The notes under the pieces were generated by a model, which worked only from the letters and a program-made list of their open reading frames with translations, did not search any database and was not told the origin of the DNA. Shown here one piece after another: positions 11,069 through 22,379 of a stretch of 64,000 bases of DNA (position 1 is the stretch's first letter; each line of letters begins with the position of its first letter). The position numbers were made by a program, and so were the translations under genes. The stretch is from Paraphysomonas bandaiensis (lineage: Eukaryota > Chrysophyceae), in assembly GCA_965644295.1 (NCBI GenBank), contig CBFFRP010000314.1, positions 1-64,000 of the forward strand. Direction: 5' to 3'.

Positions 11069-11949
11069 TCGAATCGACAGAAGTTATATGGATAAAATTT
11101 ACACTTAAACGAGACAAGAGTGAAATGGAATGAGAAGGGAAAGAAATGCTTTCAAAGAGCAGTGGGCTGTATGTACAGCAGGGTACACTGCTACACCAGT
11201 CCAGTGCTATGCGTGCAACAGAAGGAGTTTTTTGACCTATTCCGTTTTCTATACATTGGACTATTCACAGCTGCCAGGGCCCCAAACACCTACTTTTGGT
11301 AAAGATTTCATAAATACCACCCTTTTTATATTGTGTAAATTACGTAGTATTAGAGTATGTATTTTGTATATACGGTTGCTGGTATACTGGCAGGAGTGTG
11401 TTGTATATGAGGGTCATGACCATATATAGACACACAGACAGTCTATTGTGGGGTGAAATTATGACCCCACCTGCAGATTAAAACAAAGGACGATTGATGG
11501 AGTCGTTAATGGACTGACTTGACTTCACTGTACCGCAAGCTTCATGCTGTGCAAGACCATTACGATGGCTTTTAACCGCTTGAGACAACTGAGTCATGTG
11601 TGTGGTTACTACCATCAGAAGAGACAGTGAAGTGGAAGAGGGCCCTTACAGGAGGATGAAACACTGCTTGAGCCGTTATATTGCAGAATGTATGCTCAGT
11701 GTTCATCCTGAGAAGCTCTTCCGATAATACTAAGGAGCATTTTCTCCACGTAGCGACTGACCCTCCTCAGCGATTGCACACTTAGGTTGCCACTAGCTAC
11801 GACCTTTGACGAATATACACCATCACTTTGTATGATACCTCCCTCCATTGGTAGCTACATAAGTACTGCCTACTTCACCAGCGGTTATGTTCCAAACACC
11901 ATAACATACGACTACATACTATCGCAACGCTTTAACACCACCATGAGCC
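11069..11949. other. Intergenic, possible 5' exon of the SWIB gene
   Basis: Mostly non-coding. On the minus strand near 11310 an ATG opens a six-codon stretch followed by a GTAGGT donor, a possible first exon, but its phase does not match the SWIB exon. The stretch ends at the target site of the copia element. Confidence 0.3.
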
Positions 11950-12269
11950 TGTTGGAATACGTATGGTTCTCTAAGATAGTACTGTAGAATACGTTAAATA
12001 CAATGTGAAAAACAGTAATACGTAGTCAATAGTCAAAGGTGCTATATAGCTATAACTGTGAAACTGAAGTATTATATCATGACGATTCAAGATACGGAAG
12101 TTGAGCAGTGGTTGACATGAACGAAATAATTTATCATGTTGTTGACATGTGTTACATGACAACACACACAATTGTGTATACAATCATAATAAAGTAATCT
12201 ATCTAGTTTGACTAACTTAAACTTCTCTTACAACGATCTTAATCATCTGAAAATGGTCATTAGTCAACA
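11950..12269 (+). repeat. 5' LTR, copia family A
   Basis: 320 bp, TGTTGGAATA...TAGTCAACA, matching 17111-17430 without visible differences. The promoter should lie here. The gag-pol ATG at 12253 falls inside the LTR, 17 bp before its end, an arrangement also known from yeast Ty1. Confidence 0.95.
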
Positions 12270-15200
12270 TGGTAGCGAATGCGGAGGAGAGAAGGAGGAT
12301 AGAGCTGATGTTCCATGGTTCGACGAGAGCAACGTTGAACAATGGATCGAAGACTTTGAGACGTTCCTTATGAGAAAGGAGCAGAGTGAGGTGGCTCTAG
12401 AAAGGCCACCAGAGGAAGAGGATTTCGGAATTCAACCCCTGAATAGTCTTGAGACCAAGTCCTACAAAGAAGCGGTGGACAAGTATTGGAAGGCGAATGC
12501 AATTGCCTACTCATACTGCAGAGAGGCGGTGAAGCGATCTCCGAAGGCGCTGCAGAAGTTTCATCTGAAGCACAAGGAGTTCAAGGCAGCTGAAGGAAGA
12601 GTTAATAAGTTCAGCGCCAGAGAGATGGTTAGCACTCTTAAATCGTGTTTTGAAGGGGGAACACAAAACAAGATTAGTGCTCTGCTTGCTCAGTTTGGAT
12701 CATTCGAGATGAAGCCAGGGGAGACCGCGAAAGAGTATGTACTGCGTTTTGAGCTGCTTCTTCGTGAACTTCAGGCGCATAACCAAACGGTAACGGAAGA
12801 ATCAAAAATTAGTAGGCTGAAGGAGGGAATTATCAGTGATGAATATGACGGTTTGAATTATGCCCTGTATTTAATGCCCGATGATGTACCATATGAATTG
12901 CTATCCAAACGTATCGAACAGTTCGACGACACCAAGTATGGGAGGAAAATCATAGAGAAGAAGCGCAAGAGCACGGAGGAGCTGAATCATATTGAAAAGC
13001 CTCGAAAGAAAGAGAGAGTATCTACAAAGAGGAAGTGCACTTATTGCTCGAAGAAAGGTATAATACACAATCATAATACAGAACAATGTAGGAAGAAAAA
13101 GGGGGAAACGAAGGGACAAAGACCGGGCAGTAAGGAATATACAGGATGCAGAGTATGCAAATCCAAAAACCATCGCGCGAACGAATGTCCCCGAAATTCG
13201 ACTGGAAAGACCAAGAAACCCCAGAAATCTGGGAAGGTTTTCACATTCGAGAATATCCGCAGAGGAGGAACCGAGTCTGACTCGGAGTCCGAAGCGAATA
13301 TGCTTTATGACTGCGCTGTTGATATATATGATAAAAGTGACACATGTTGTATGATTGGTACTGCTGAACACTATACATACATAGATACATGCTGTTCATC
13401 ATCAATGTTCTTAATGAATGATGTGACCATGCTTGACACTCATATGAATACATCAAAGGTGATAAACGGATCTAAGAAGGGATCAGAGATTCATATCACA
13501 AGTGTGGGTTCCCGTGGAGCATGGAGAGACATAGAAATTTCAGATCAGATCAATCGATGCCTGTGCTCCGGACGTAAGCTGAACGAAATGGGCTATCGAT
13601 TCACGGTGTGGTATGGGATCCAAATCTATGACTGTAATACCGGTGAGCTGGTACTGGAGGGACCCATGAAGAATGGAATGACTGCAGTTCCAACTCAGCA
13701 GCTGTTGGAGCTTCCAGATGTGTCTACACCGAGTAATTGTGAAGTAAATCTTAGCGATAGGACTGGTGAGGACGAGCTGGAACTGCTGCATAGGAGAATG
13801 GGCCATTTCAACAAAGGGGCTCTAACGGAGGCACATAGAAGGATGTTGTTCACTGGCTCAAATCTGCAGAGGAAGCACCTATCGAAGACTGCATTAAAAA
13901 AATCTTGTCTCTGTAGCATATGTGCCAGATCAAAGATTACGAGAGTTTCGTTTCACACAAAGGAGGATACGGATGTCAAGCCGGACATATCGGCTGATGT
14001 GCAAGTATTTCTGAATACTCCCGCTCGAGGTGATGAGCGCTACGTGGTCAAACTAACTCATCACCCGAGTAGGATGTTCTGGGTAAAAGGCGTAAACCAG
14101 CGTACTAAAGAAGAAGTGATTCAGTTTTTTAGAGAGGTGTTCGAAGGAGAGATTAGGCAATATAAGCTGAGAGTGGACCACTACCACGCTGATGGAGCTG
14201 GAGAACTCATAAATCAAGAACTTAGGAGCTATTTGAGATCACAAGGCTGCTACAAACATACTTGGTCTTCAACAGATAGTCCGGAAATGAATGCAGTAGA
14301 GGAGCGAAAATTCAGGACTGCATCAGAGATGGCGTTGGCGATGTTGTTGCAGTCAGGCCTACCGGTTCCATTCTGGTTAGACGCGTATCATGCTGCTCGC
14401 TATACACTGATCAGACTCCCTACAAGGACGGACAGAGGATACATGTCCCCATATGAGTATGTCACGGGTCAGCCACCCAGTTTGAAATATTTTAGAGTAT
14501 GGGGGTGCAAAACTTATATATTGACACCTAAGGCGGACAGGCGAAAGGACTGGGACGATAAATCAAAGATTGGATACCTAGTGGGATATTCGGAAGATAA
14601 AGTTGGATACCAGGTGTATCTCCCAGCAACCGATAAGGTAATTACGTGTGTACACATACTCACAGATGAGAGTATACCTTCCCGCACCGAAGAATATTAC
14701 GCAGAAATCGACGCTCTCCGAGTACGAACAGCACCTAGACCAAAGACGGTGAATGATTATCAGCATCTCGTGAAGACTTTTCACATAGACGATGAAGACG
14801 GGCTGTTGTACAAGACCACCAGAGTGGTAGAAAGAAAGGGTGTCATTGTTGGTTATCGGTCACTTGTAACTGCGGGGAGAACCCACATTGAGCAGAAGGT
14901 ACCCATACATATAGAAGATGTTCAGGTAATGACAAGGAATACGCCTGGATACACGGGATATACGGGAACGAGGGACGCCTCTAGTACCACTGATGGACGG
15001 AGTACGTCCACTATCCCAGCGCCTGAGAGCCATCAGGAGCAGCTAGTTAACCATGGTATTATTCAGGGAGCACCTGATGAAGATATGACTCAAGGAGTAC
15101 TTGATGAAGATGCAGCTCAGGGAGTACCTGAATATACTGATACTATAAATTCTAACAGTACTAATACCCTACAGAGAGTATCTAAAAGGGATGCAGAGAA

Positions 15201-16944
15201 ACGTAAGCGTTTACGGAGGAGGCTAGCTAATGCTTCAGTGTTAGGAGAAATTAACATGATAGAGGTAATGGATGCCGATGTAAATGTCATGGATTCAGAG
15301 GAGAGTACTGAGAATAAACACGTCCATGAACCGAACAGTTTTCTAGAGGCGGAGAGGTCCCCTCAAGCGGACGAATGGAGAACAGCCAGACGAATAGAGA
15401 AGAAAGCTCTTTTACGAAGAGGCGTTTTGAAGATAGTACGTCGACCATCTGGGGTCAAATTAATCAGATGTAAGTATGTTCACAAACTCAAGCGTGACAT
15501 ACTAGGCAACATACAGAAGTATAAAGCTCGACTAGTCGCACTAGGAAATCTTCAGGAGAAAACTGAGGAGGAGCCATCTACATTTGCACCGGTCGTAAAA
15601 GGGATAACTATCAGGCTCGTGATTGCAATTGCTTTTATGTTCCATATGCATGTACACCAGCTTGATGTCAGTTCTGCATTTTGTTATGCAAATTTAGATG
15701 AAGATGTCTACATGTACCCACCTCCAGATGAGGAGCTCAGCAATGGATGGTGCTTTAAACTCATCAAAGCACTATATGGTTTACGAGCCTCACCGCGTCA
15801 GTGGAATCGCCACATCGATAAATTCATAAAGTCAATGCAGTTTAGATCATGCGTGTTAGATACCTGCTTATATTATCGTTGGCACCAAGGCAAACTTACG
15901 TTATTACTCCTGTATGTAGATGACATCATTATCGCATCTGTGGATTTTGAATTCCTTGTTTTTGTCAAGAACAAGTTCTGCCAAACGTTTGAAATGAGGG
16001 ACATGGGAGAGTGCCAAAGTTTCCTAAATATTCGAATCACGAGAGGCGAAGACTGGTTCAAACTAGATCAATCGAAGTATGCGGAGAAAGTGATTCAGAA
16101 ATTCAACCACGTCATGGGAAACAGTAGAAAGAATAAGGAAGCTCCGTTGCCATCAAATGCACAAGAACTACTAGCTGCAGAACGGGAACTTACATCAGAA
16201 CAGGAGGAATGGGTCTCAAAATTTCCGTATCGTAGTATTATTGGAGCAATCCTGTATCTCGCACTCCACACAAGACCAGATCTCGCCTATGCAATCGGAC
16301 TACTATCGAGATACAGCAGTAATCCTACATACGCATCGTGTCGTTTAGCTATTCATTTATTGAAATATTTGAGAGGCACCACCAGCAAAGGAATCAAATT
16401 CAGTGGGAGTAAGTTTGATTTACATGTATTTAGTGATGCGGACTGGGCAGGTGATATACTAACGAGACGTTCAACTACCGGTTATATTGTATTCTTATGT
16501 GCTGGAGCAATCGCATGGCAGTCCAAACTGCAGACTACAGTTGCAACTTCCAGTATGGAGTCCGAGTATATGGCAGAATATGCGGCCATGCAAGAACTGG
16601 TGTGGCTACGGGGGGTGTTACGAGAGCTAGGACTCGCATTGACGAAGCCAACCCCATTCTTCATGGACAGCAAGAGTGCAAAAGATCTGTCAGAAAATCC
16701 AGTCTACCACAAAAGATCAAAACATATTCAGATAAAGTACCACTGGGTTCGGGAACACGTAAATGGAAGGTTTCCTACAGCCAGATTGATTCATGTATCG
16801 ACTAAGGATATGGCGGCCGACATATTTACAAAAGCGTTATCTACAAAGCTCTTTAAACTCCATGAAGAAACTATCACAGGGGAAAAGAGGAGCATTTCAA
16901 ATGAAGTTGAGAAGAATCAGAAGAAGCGGTTCAAGAAAGGTTAA
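12253..16944 (+). CDS. Copia gag-pol polyprotein
   Basis: One open frame of 1,563 residues from an ATG inside the 5' LTR. Order: a Gag capsid region (about residues 20-235); two zinc knuckles, an irregular C-x2-C...H...C near 262 and a canonical C-x2-C-x4-H-x4-C near 299; a protease-like site reading IDTCC at about 377-381, where copia elements usually have D-S/T-G; the integrase zinc region (LLHRRMGH...CSICARSK) and catalytic core (HADGAGE, then the Glu in NAVEERKFR); reverse transcriptase with YVDD at 1221-1224; and RNase H (SDADWAGD, SSMESEY, FMDSKSA). This Pol order (integrase before RT) defines copia. There is no gag/pol frameshift, so the Gag:Pol ratio must be set another way. All frames are intact. 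Confidence 0.96.
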   Translation: MVISQHGSECGGEKEDRADVPWFDESNVEQWIEDFETFLMRKEQSEVALERPPEEEDFGIQPLNSLETKSYKEAVDKYWKANAIAYSYCREAVKRSPKALQKFHLKHKEFKAAEGRVNKFSAREMVSTLKSCFEGGTQNKISALLAQFGSFEMKPGETAKEYVLRFELLLRELQAHNQTVTEESKISRLKEGIISDEYDGLNYALYLMPDDVPYELLSKRIEQFDDTKYGRKIIEKKRKSTEELNHIEKPRKKERVSTKRKCTYCSKKGIIHNHNTEQCRKKKGETKGQRPGSKEYTGCRVCKSKNHRANECPRNSTGKTKKPQKSGKVFTFENIRRGGTESDSESEANMLYDCAVDIYDKSDTCCMIGTAEHYTYIDTCCSSSMFLMNDVTMLDTHMNTSKVINGSKKGSEIHITSVGSRGAWRDIEISDQINRCLCSGRKLNEMGYRFTVWYGIQIYDCNTGELVLEGPMKNGMTAVPTQQLLELPDVSTPSNCEVNLSDRTGEDELELLHRRMGHFNKGALTEAHRRMLFTGSNLQRKHLSKTALKKSCLCSICARSKITRVSFHTKEDTDVKPDISADVQVFLNTPARGDERYVVKLTHHPSRMFWVKGVNQRTKEEVIQFFREVFEGEIRQYKLRVDHYHADGAGELINQELRSYLRSQGCYKHTWSSTDSPEMNAVEERKFRTASEMALAMLLQSGLPVPFWLDAYHAARYTLIRLPTRTDRGYMSPYEYVTGQPPSLKYFRVWGCKTYILTPKADRRKDWDDKSKIGYLVGYSEDKVGYQVYLPATDKVITCVHILTDESIPSRTEEYYAEIDALRVRTAPRPKTVNDYQHLVKTFHIDDEDGLLYKTTRVVERKGVIVGYRSLVTAGRTHIEQKVPIHIEDVQVMTRNTPGYTGYTGTRDASSTTDGRSTSTIPAPESHQEQLVNHGIIQGAPDEDMTQGVLDEDAAQGVPEYTDTINSNSTNTLQRVSKRDAEKRKRLRRRLANASVLGEINMIEVMDADVNVMDSEESTENKHVHEPNSFLEAERSPQADEWRTARRIEKKALLRRGVLKIVRRPSGVKLIRCKYVHKLKRDILGNIQKYKARLVALGNLQEKTEEEPSTFAPVVKGITIRLVIAIAFMFHMHVHQLDVSSAFCYANLDEDVYMYPPPDEELSNGWCFKLIKALYGLRASPRQWNRHIDKFIKSMQFRSCVLDTCLYYRWHQGKLTLLLLYVDDIIIASVDFEFLVFVKNKFCQTFEMRDMGECQSFLNIRITRGEDWFKLDQSKYAEKVIQKFNHVMGNSRKNKEAPLPSNAQELLAAERELTSEQEEWVSKFPYRSIIGAILYLALHTRPDLAYAIGLLSRYSSNPTYASCRLAIHLLKYLRGTTSKGIKFSGSKFDLHVFSDADWAGDILTRRSTTGYIVFLCAGAIAWQSKLQTTVATSSMESEYMAEYAAMQELVWLRGVLRELGLALTKPTPFFMDSKSAKDLSENPVYHKRSKHIQIKYHWVREHVNGRFPTARLIHVSTKDMAADIFTKALSTKLFKLHEETITGEKRSISNEVEKNQKKRFKKG
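12270..12284 (+). other. Putative primer-binding site
   Basis: TGGTAGCGAATGCGG directly follows the 5' LTR. The first seven bases match the complement of an initiator-tRNA-Met 3' end (TGGTAGC), after which the match fails. The site is also coding, since the gag frame runs through it. Confidence 0.55.
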
Positions 16945-17099
16945 GGGTGTGTTTTTAGTGGGTAAGAATCCCACATAACTGTGTTACAGCGAAGTGTGAT
17001 GTTCACAGTATCTTTATGAAGATTTTCACATCCGTTTTATCCTAAGATGACTAGATGATATATATAGCTGCAGTATAACGACGATTACTCGTTTCTACA

Positions 17100-17110
17100 T
17101 TGAGGAGGAG
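17100..17110 (+). other. Polypurine tract of copia family A
   Basis: TTGAGGAGGAG sits immediately before the 3' LTR, the expected place for the plus-strand primer. Confidence 0.75.
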
Positions 17111-17430
17111 TGTTGGAATACGTATGGTTCTCTAAGATAGTACTGTAGAATACGTTAAATACAATGTGAAAAACAGTAATACGTAGTCAATAGTCAAAGG
17201 TGCTATATAGCTATAACTGTGAAACTGAAGTATTATATCATGACGATTCAAGATACGGAAGTTGAGCAGTGGTTGACATGAACGAAATAATTTATCATGT
17301 TGTTGACATGTGTTACATGACAACACACACAATTGTGTATACAATCATAATAAAGTAATCTATCTAGTTTGACTAACTTAAACTTCTCTTACAACGATCT
17401 TAATCATCTGAAAATGGTCATTAGTCAACA
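17111..17430 (+). repeat. 3' LTR, copia family A
   Basis: 320 bp, the same as the 5' LTR and followed by the GAGCC target duplication. Confidence 0.95.
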
Positions 17431-17508
17431 GAGCCATGAGCCCCATATTGACTGCATAAGATCGTGACTATTACTATCACAGATAAAATCTGATCAAACA
17501 AGTTAATA

Positions 17509-17880
17509 GGAAAATATGAAATATTATTCCACCTAGTCAATTTGGTTGAAAACACTAGTCATACTATTTTTGGTGGAATAACCTAGTCATGTAATAAATG
17601 ACTCAGCCTAGTAAATTTTGGTATTCAATTTAGTCGTTATTATATCCATTGACTACACACTGTGACTGCGTAAGATCCCATCTCCAACCACACAATATAT
17701 TAGTAGCTTACAGAGCATCAAAACAAACATTCAAACATAATAATAAGCCCATATATACATATCTACTTAACTCAGGTGTATACGTGTATGACTATCGAGC
17801 CTATCTATAGCTTATAAGTATATATAGCGATGGGCCCCCTGTGAGTGTTATGGGGAAGAGGGGCGCATGAAGCTTATTAG
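17509..17880 (+). repeat. Single end of a Mutator-like element
   Basis: About 370 bp homologous to 52563-52920, the left end of the Mutator-like element below, including the terminal ATATTATTCCACCTAGTCA and repeated CCTAGTCA motifs. No matching opposite end is found nearby, so it is a truncated or solo terminus. It starts about 75 bp from the copia insertion. Confidence 0.8.
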
Positions 17881-18432
17881 GTACCAAGCAAAAATAAGGT
17901 TTATATGTTGTCTTTTAGTGTTTAATGCCTAAACAGAGGTTCACCAAATGCTATATGAATATGTTGTGAAATGTTTAGATTAAGAAATATACTCCTTTCT
18001 TGGAAGTACGTTGCGTGCAACAAAGCAAGAATAAGGTTTACGTGTAGAGCAAGGTTAGCTATTATTGTTATGTCCTATTCTAATAACTCAGATGTAGAAA
18101 GTAGAAACATAATACTAGTATTCGTAATAAGCTACTGTGTACTAGTCAATAGCTATATCAGTGCAAACCAAAAAATGGGAATTCAAAGTTATCGATTCTA
18201 CGTGGTCCATTGAGCCGAGGGTGATGGGAAACAGCAAGTGCTGTATAAATATTTATATTCACATTAACTGCAACATGCCATACGTAACATCTTAATATAT
18301 GCGAAGAAGAAATCAAACTGTAGAGGCAGAGTAAAAAGCAAAACTGTGTTTATGTCGACAATCAATAATGTACAGAATAAACAAACCTATCATCTGCTTG
18401 CCACTTTACCGTGACAAAAGAACTAATTCAAA
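17881..18432. other. Intergenic, nothing recognised
   Basis: AT-rich spacer between the Mutator-like end and the following minus-strand gene. Only short unsupported frames occur. Confidence 0.5.
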
Positions 18433-21379
18433 TCATTCTGAGTCAGTAAAATATGTCACCAGTTTCGTTGACCGCTTGAGACCATCAATGGCACTTTTCT
18501 TTAGGTGGCGAGTGCCCTGCATGTACCGTGGATATCTATCAAGAGATCCCCCAGGTAGTACGGATGGACTTGCCATGGAACTTCCATAATCATTAACAAT
18601 TGAACTGCCAAAATCATCGTCCGTCAGCAATGTGTCCGTGGCAGCAATACTTTGCTCACTCGGAATAGCTGTACTGTTTCTGGAACCCTCCACTGAATTG
18701 TCATGACATTGGTTCACAGAGGTACTATCATATCCAAAACAACCTTTTTCGGGGGCTGACTGTGGTCTGGAGGTCAACAATAGTTCGGACTGTGCACTGT
18801 TCTGTATAGAGTTTGCCGCTGATTGACTGGAGTTTAAGTGTATGGAACTCCCAGTTGTTATCTCGTTGTGGGACGTAGGGTGGGCGTATGTCAGCTTCCT
18901 CCTGTTATCGGTTACACTATCGCGCAAGTGGACTGGAGCTGGTTTCACCGACAATATGACTCCCTCACTAACACGCTGGTTAACAAATTCTTCCAAGGAT
19001 TTATTCCTGTAGTGGCGGTCGATGGCGATACTTCCTGTTGTAGACGGTCTAAGTGATGTGGAAGAGACCCAACTATGAGTTGACAAATCCTGAGATAGTT
19101 CCTGTGATAGGTCGACCGCCATATTCTTACCGCTCCTAAATCCCTCATGTAACGATGAAAATGCACTATTACTGTCTTCCCCATACGAAACATTTTCATG
19201 CCCAACACTTAACAAGGCGGCTGAACCGGTACTTGAACAGCTCATCAAGTTCTTCCTGTACTCGCTCATGAGCATTTCGTCGGTTCGCTGGCGAGTCAAA
19301 CTTCGTGAATCACCTTTATTCGCATTTACAAGAAATTCTGATGAGTTCGAACTGAGTAAACCATAATCGCCAAACCCATCTCTACTTGAATGAGAATCAT
19401 CACTACGAATACGAGATCTCACCCCATGATACGGATTTTCCATTACTCGGAAATGCGGCATGCGATGCTGTCCGGAACTTCGTAAGTCTAACTTATACTT
19501 CCATTCTTTGTTTGAGTCCGTAATTAATCGTGGGGGTTTCCCTGTTCGACACCCAGTTAGCGGTCGGACACTGCATTTGGTTCGACGCGTCGAATTCTCT
19601 GGATTAGTTGTGTTCGGTCGTGCTGTATCTGAGGTATCTGAACAAGAATCATCAGGGACAGAACATAGCCCCAAAGATCGAGCATCAGTAGACAAAACAA
19701 ATGAGGTTTCACTCTGTTTGCGAACCATATCTACCAGAGAGGTGTACTTCGGACGTGCAAAAAAATCTATGGAGTTATTTTCATCTTGTTGCACTAAATT
19801 TACAGTCATTTTTCGAAAAGGGACACCAGGATGTGCATTGATCTCACGCCGAGAAAGCTTTACTTCACAATTCGGAACTGGAAATTGGTCGTCTTCGTGC
19901 TCACCATCACTTTCGGTGATAGATTTTTCAACTGGAATAGCGGATTTCGGCCGATGAATTCCTACCAGATGGGAAATGCTTTTTAACCACGGGATAACCT
20001 GTATTGACTTCGCGTTCAACACACTTTGCCGTCGTGCATCTGACGCTTTTCTCATCAACTTCGACGCAATCGTGAAGCTAAAAGCAGCTTTTCCTTCTGT
20101 GCGGTGTTTCAAGTTATCAGTAAATAACCCACCTTTCATCCGCATTGATTGACGCATTCTTTCGGCAGCCTTGTTTACGGCAGCTGCAGACGAAATAATC
20201 GGCGGCAACGTTGTATCCTCAGATCTAGGAGAGGTGCTTGATGTCTCGTCGTATATACTGTAGTCATCCGGTCCCCACACAGACTCTTTGCTCACTTTGT
20301 TTTTAGCATATGTGGACATTATGAGGACTACGTCAGCAGTAGGTTGGTTTAAGTTCACTGCGTTCCGTCGGGCAACCAGTCGACGTTTCGCCTGCATATG
20401 AGTAAAATAATTTCATAGAGGAAACGTATGAATCAGTAAATACTTTCGAAGTGCCAAAGCAGTGACCCTATAAGTTGAAAAGTATGATTACCTGCGGTTT
20501 GACGTGTTTCGTCCTTGACCAAGTTGTCCACTCTTCCATTCTCTTAACTGTTTCATGGTCAGTTGCAAAATTCTGCAGCAATTCCTGAACGTAACAAAAA
20601 TATCAGGCAATAAGTATAGTAGTCAAATCAGTTTTTACCGACTCCCCAATACTAGTGAAACACTTTATATTCTTTACTGGACGAAATCGAGGTGGAAAAG
20701 TGGTCAAATCAGCAATGCTAAAGCGCAAATATTAGAAACCGTCTTCAGTATGACAACGCTTACCTAATCAACAAAGCCCATGAAAATGCCGCGAAATATG
20801 CAGGTTGAGAGTTTTCCGCCCAAATTTCTAAATACATTATTAGAGATATTATAAAAAGTAAAGTATCTTCTTGCACGGACCAACTAATTCCGCTAACAAG
20901 TCATAGAACGCTATTTCATTAAGTGGACCGTAGCACGCTGTATCACTTAAGTACTCTGCTTTAGCAAAGTCAAGCGCTTCTTGTGGATTTAATTCTGGCC
21001 CAATTAGTGCCCCTTGGACTAAAATATTAAATTTGACATAGCCCTCTTCTGTAAGAGCATTTGTGTCAGGATCTTGGTACATAGAAACCAGCATCCATAT
21101 CATTCGAAATACTCGCCCCATTTCTACATTGCGATCAAGAAGTTCACGTCGCCTATATATGCTCTCGATTGTCTCCTTATCGCAATCGGGTTGCAATAAC
21201 TTTTCCTGAAATTTAGTTTGTACGGACTCGAGCTCACTCTTCTCCTCTGCTGTGAGTCCGCCAAGAGCAAGAATGAGCTTCATCGTGTACCATGACTGTA
21301 ACAGATCATATGGAGCATTAAACACACAGCTGCTTATGCAGTAACAGGTGACCTTCTTTATCTCTCGCCTAACACGCAT
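18433..21379 (-). CDS. Large EF-hand-like protein with disordered tail, five exons
   Basis: Exons by splice sites and phase: 21379-20881, 20827-20764, 20717-20639, 20584-20492 and 20391-18433, giving 897 codons. The first 250 residues are helical. Segments such as DPDTNALTEEGYVKFNILVQGAL and the following LNEIAFYDLLAEL have the helix-loop-helix spacing of degenerate EF hands, then comes EIWAENSQPAYFAAFSWALLI. The remaining 650 residues are Ser/Arg/Thr-rich and low in hydrophobics, so probably disordered. No enzyme motif and no membrane segment. The N-terminal layout recalls protist EF-hand proteins of the cytoskeleton, but no named family is assigned. The very short exons 2-4 are supported by in-phase GT..AG ends and continuous meaningful translation. 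Confidence 0.75.
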
Positions 21380-21654
21380 GTCTGTGTTGTTAGTCTATTA
21401 GATGGCCTCTAAGAGCCCCGCATACACGATAACATCAATGAACAGTACAGGCTCAGTGCCGTATACGCATACAGGACAGTCACATCTGTAAAGCCCGCAC
21501 ACAGAGAGCGAGTGATACGCTTGTCTGCTCTGTCGGAGTGTTCTCTTAACCGCCCAGAATACATACATCTACACGGTATACTATACATGTACACGGTATA
21601 CTATACATCTACACGGTATACTATAGCTATATATGCAACGGTATTGTACGCTAC

Positions 21655-21765
21655 ATGCCACCTACTTCACATTCCACATATATACCTGCACAGTACAGTA
21701 GTACAGTACAGTACAGTAGTACAGTACAGCAGTACACAACAGCAGTACAATACAGTCAGATGACA
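21655..21765. repeat. CAGTA-type simple repeat
   Basis: A run of AGTACAGTACAGTAGTACAG variants upstream of the minisatellite. Simple sequence, no coding sense. Confidence 0.8.
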
Positions 21766-21816
21766 ATCATGTACACAACACACACATACAAAATGCAGCG
21801 CATGCGGTTGTGGACG

Positions 21817-22370
21817 TGTAGATACATGCATGTGGTTGATGTGGACATATAGAACATGCATGTGGTGGCGTGGACATGTACATTGATGCATGTGATGGCG
21901 TCGACATGTATATTGATGCATGTGGTGGCGTGGACATGTACATTGATGCATGTGATGGCGTGGACATGTACATTGATGCATGTGGTGGTGTGGACATGTA
22001 CATTGATGCATGTGGTGGTGTGGACATGTACATTGATGCATGTGGTGGCGTGGACATGTACATTGATGCATGTGGTTGATGTGGACATGTACATTGATGC
22101 ATGTGGTGGCGTCGACATGTACATTGATGCATGTGATGGCGTCGACATGTACATTGATGCATGTGGTGGCGTCGACATGTACATTGATGCATGTGGTTGA
22201 TGTGGACATGTACATTGATGCATGTGGTTGATGTGGACATGTACATTGATGCATGTGGTTGATGTGGACATGTACGTTGATGCATGTGGTGGCGTGGACA
22301 TGTACATTGATGCATGTGGTGGCGTGGACATGTACATTGATGCATGTGGTGGCGTGGACATATAGATAGA
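21817..22370. repeat. 30-bp minisatellite
   Basis: About 18 tandem copies of a 30-bp unit (core GCATGTGGTGGCGTGGACAT, then GTACATTGAT). Three interspersed variants differ in the middle (GGTGGCGTGG, GATGGCGTCG, GGTTGATGTGG). Because 30 is a multiple of three and the unit lacks stops in most frames, long frames run through it on both strands. They are best read as a by-product of the array, not as genes. Confidence 0.92.
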
Positions 22371-22379
22371 TGGATCAGT

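Larger units (their letters stand above)
11950..17430 (+). mobile_element. Complete Ty1/copia LTR retrotransposon (family A)
   Basis: A 5,481-bp element bounded by two 320-bp LTRs (11950-12269, 17111-17430) that I read as identical, with a perfect 5-bp target duplication GAGCC at 11945-11949 and 17431-17435. A primer-binding-type TGGTAGC follows the 5' LTR, and a purine tract TTGAGGAGGAG abuts the 3' LTR. One uninterrupted gag-pol frame lies between. Intact coding and identical LTRs indicate a very recent insertion that is potentially still active. A diverged solo LTR of the same family lies at 23628-23890. Confidence 0.97.

Noticed and set aside
11971-12183. 70-codon minus frame, repeated identically at 17132-17344
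   Set aside because: It is the antisense of the LTR, present twice because the LTRs are identical.
12208-12252. Extension of the copia frame upstream of its first ATG
   Set aside because: The earlier start is TTG inside the LTR; the ATG at 12253 is the first normal start.
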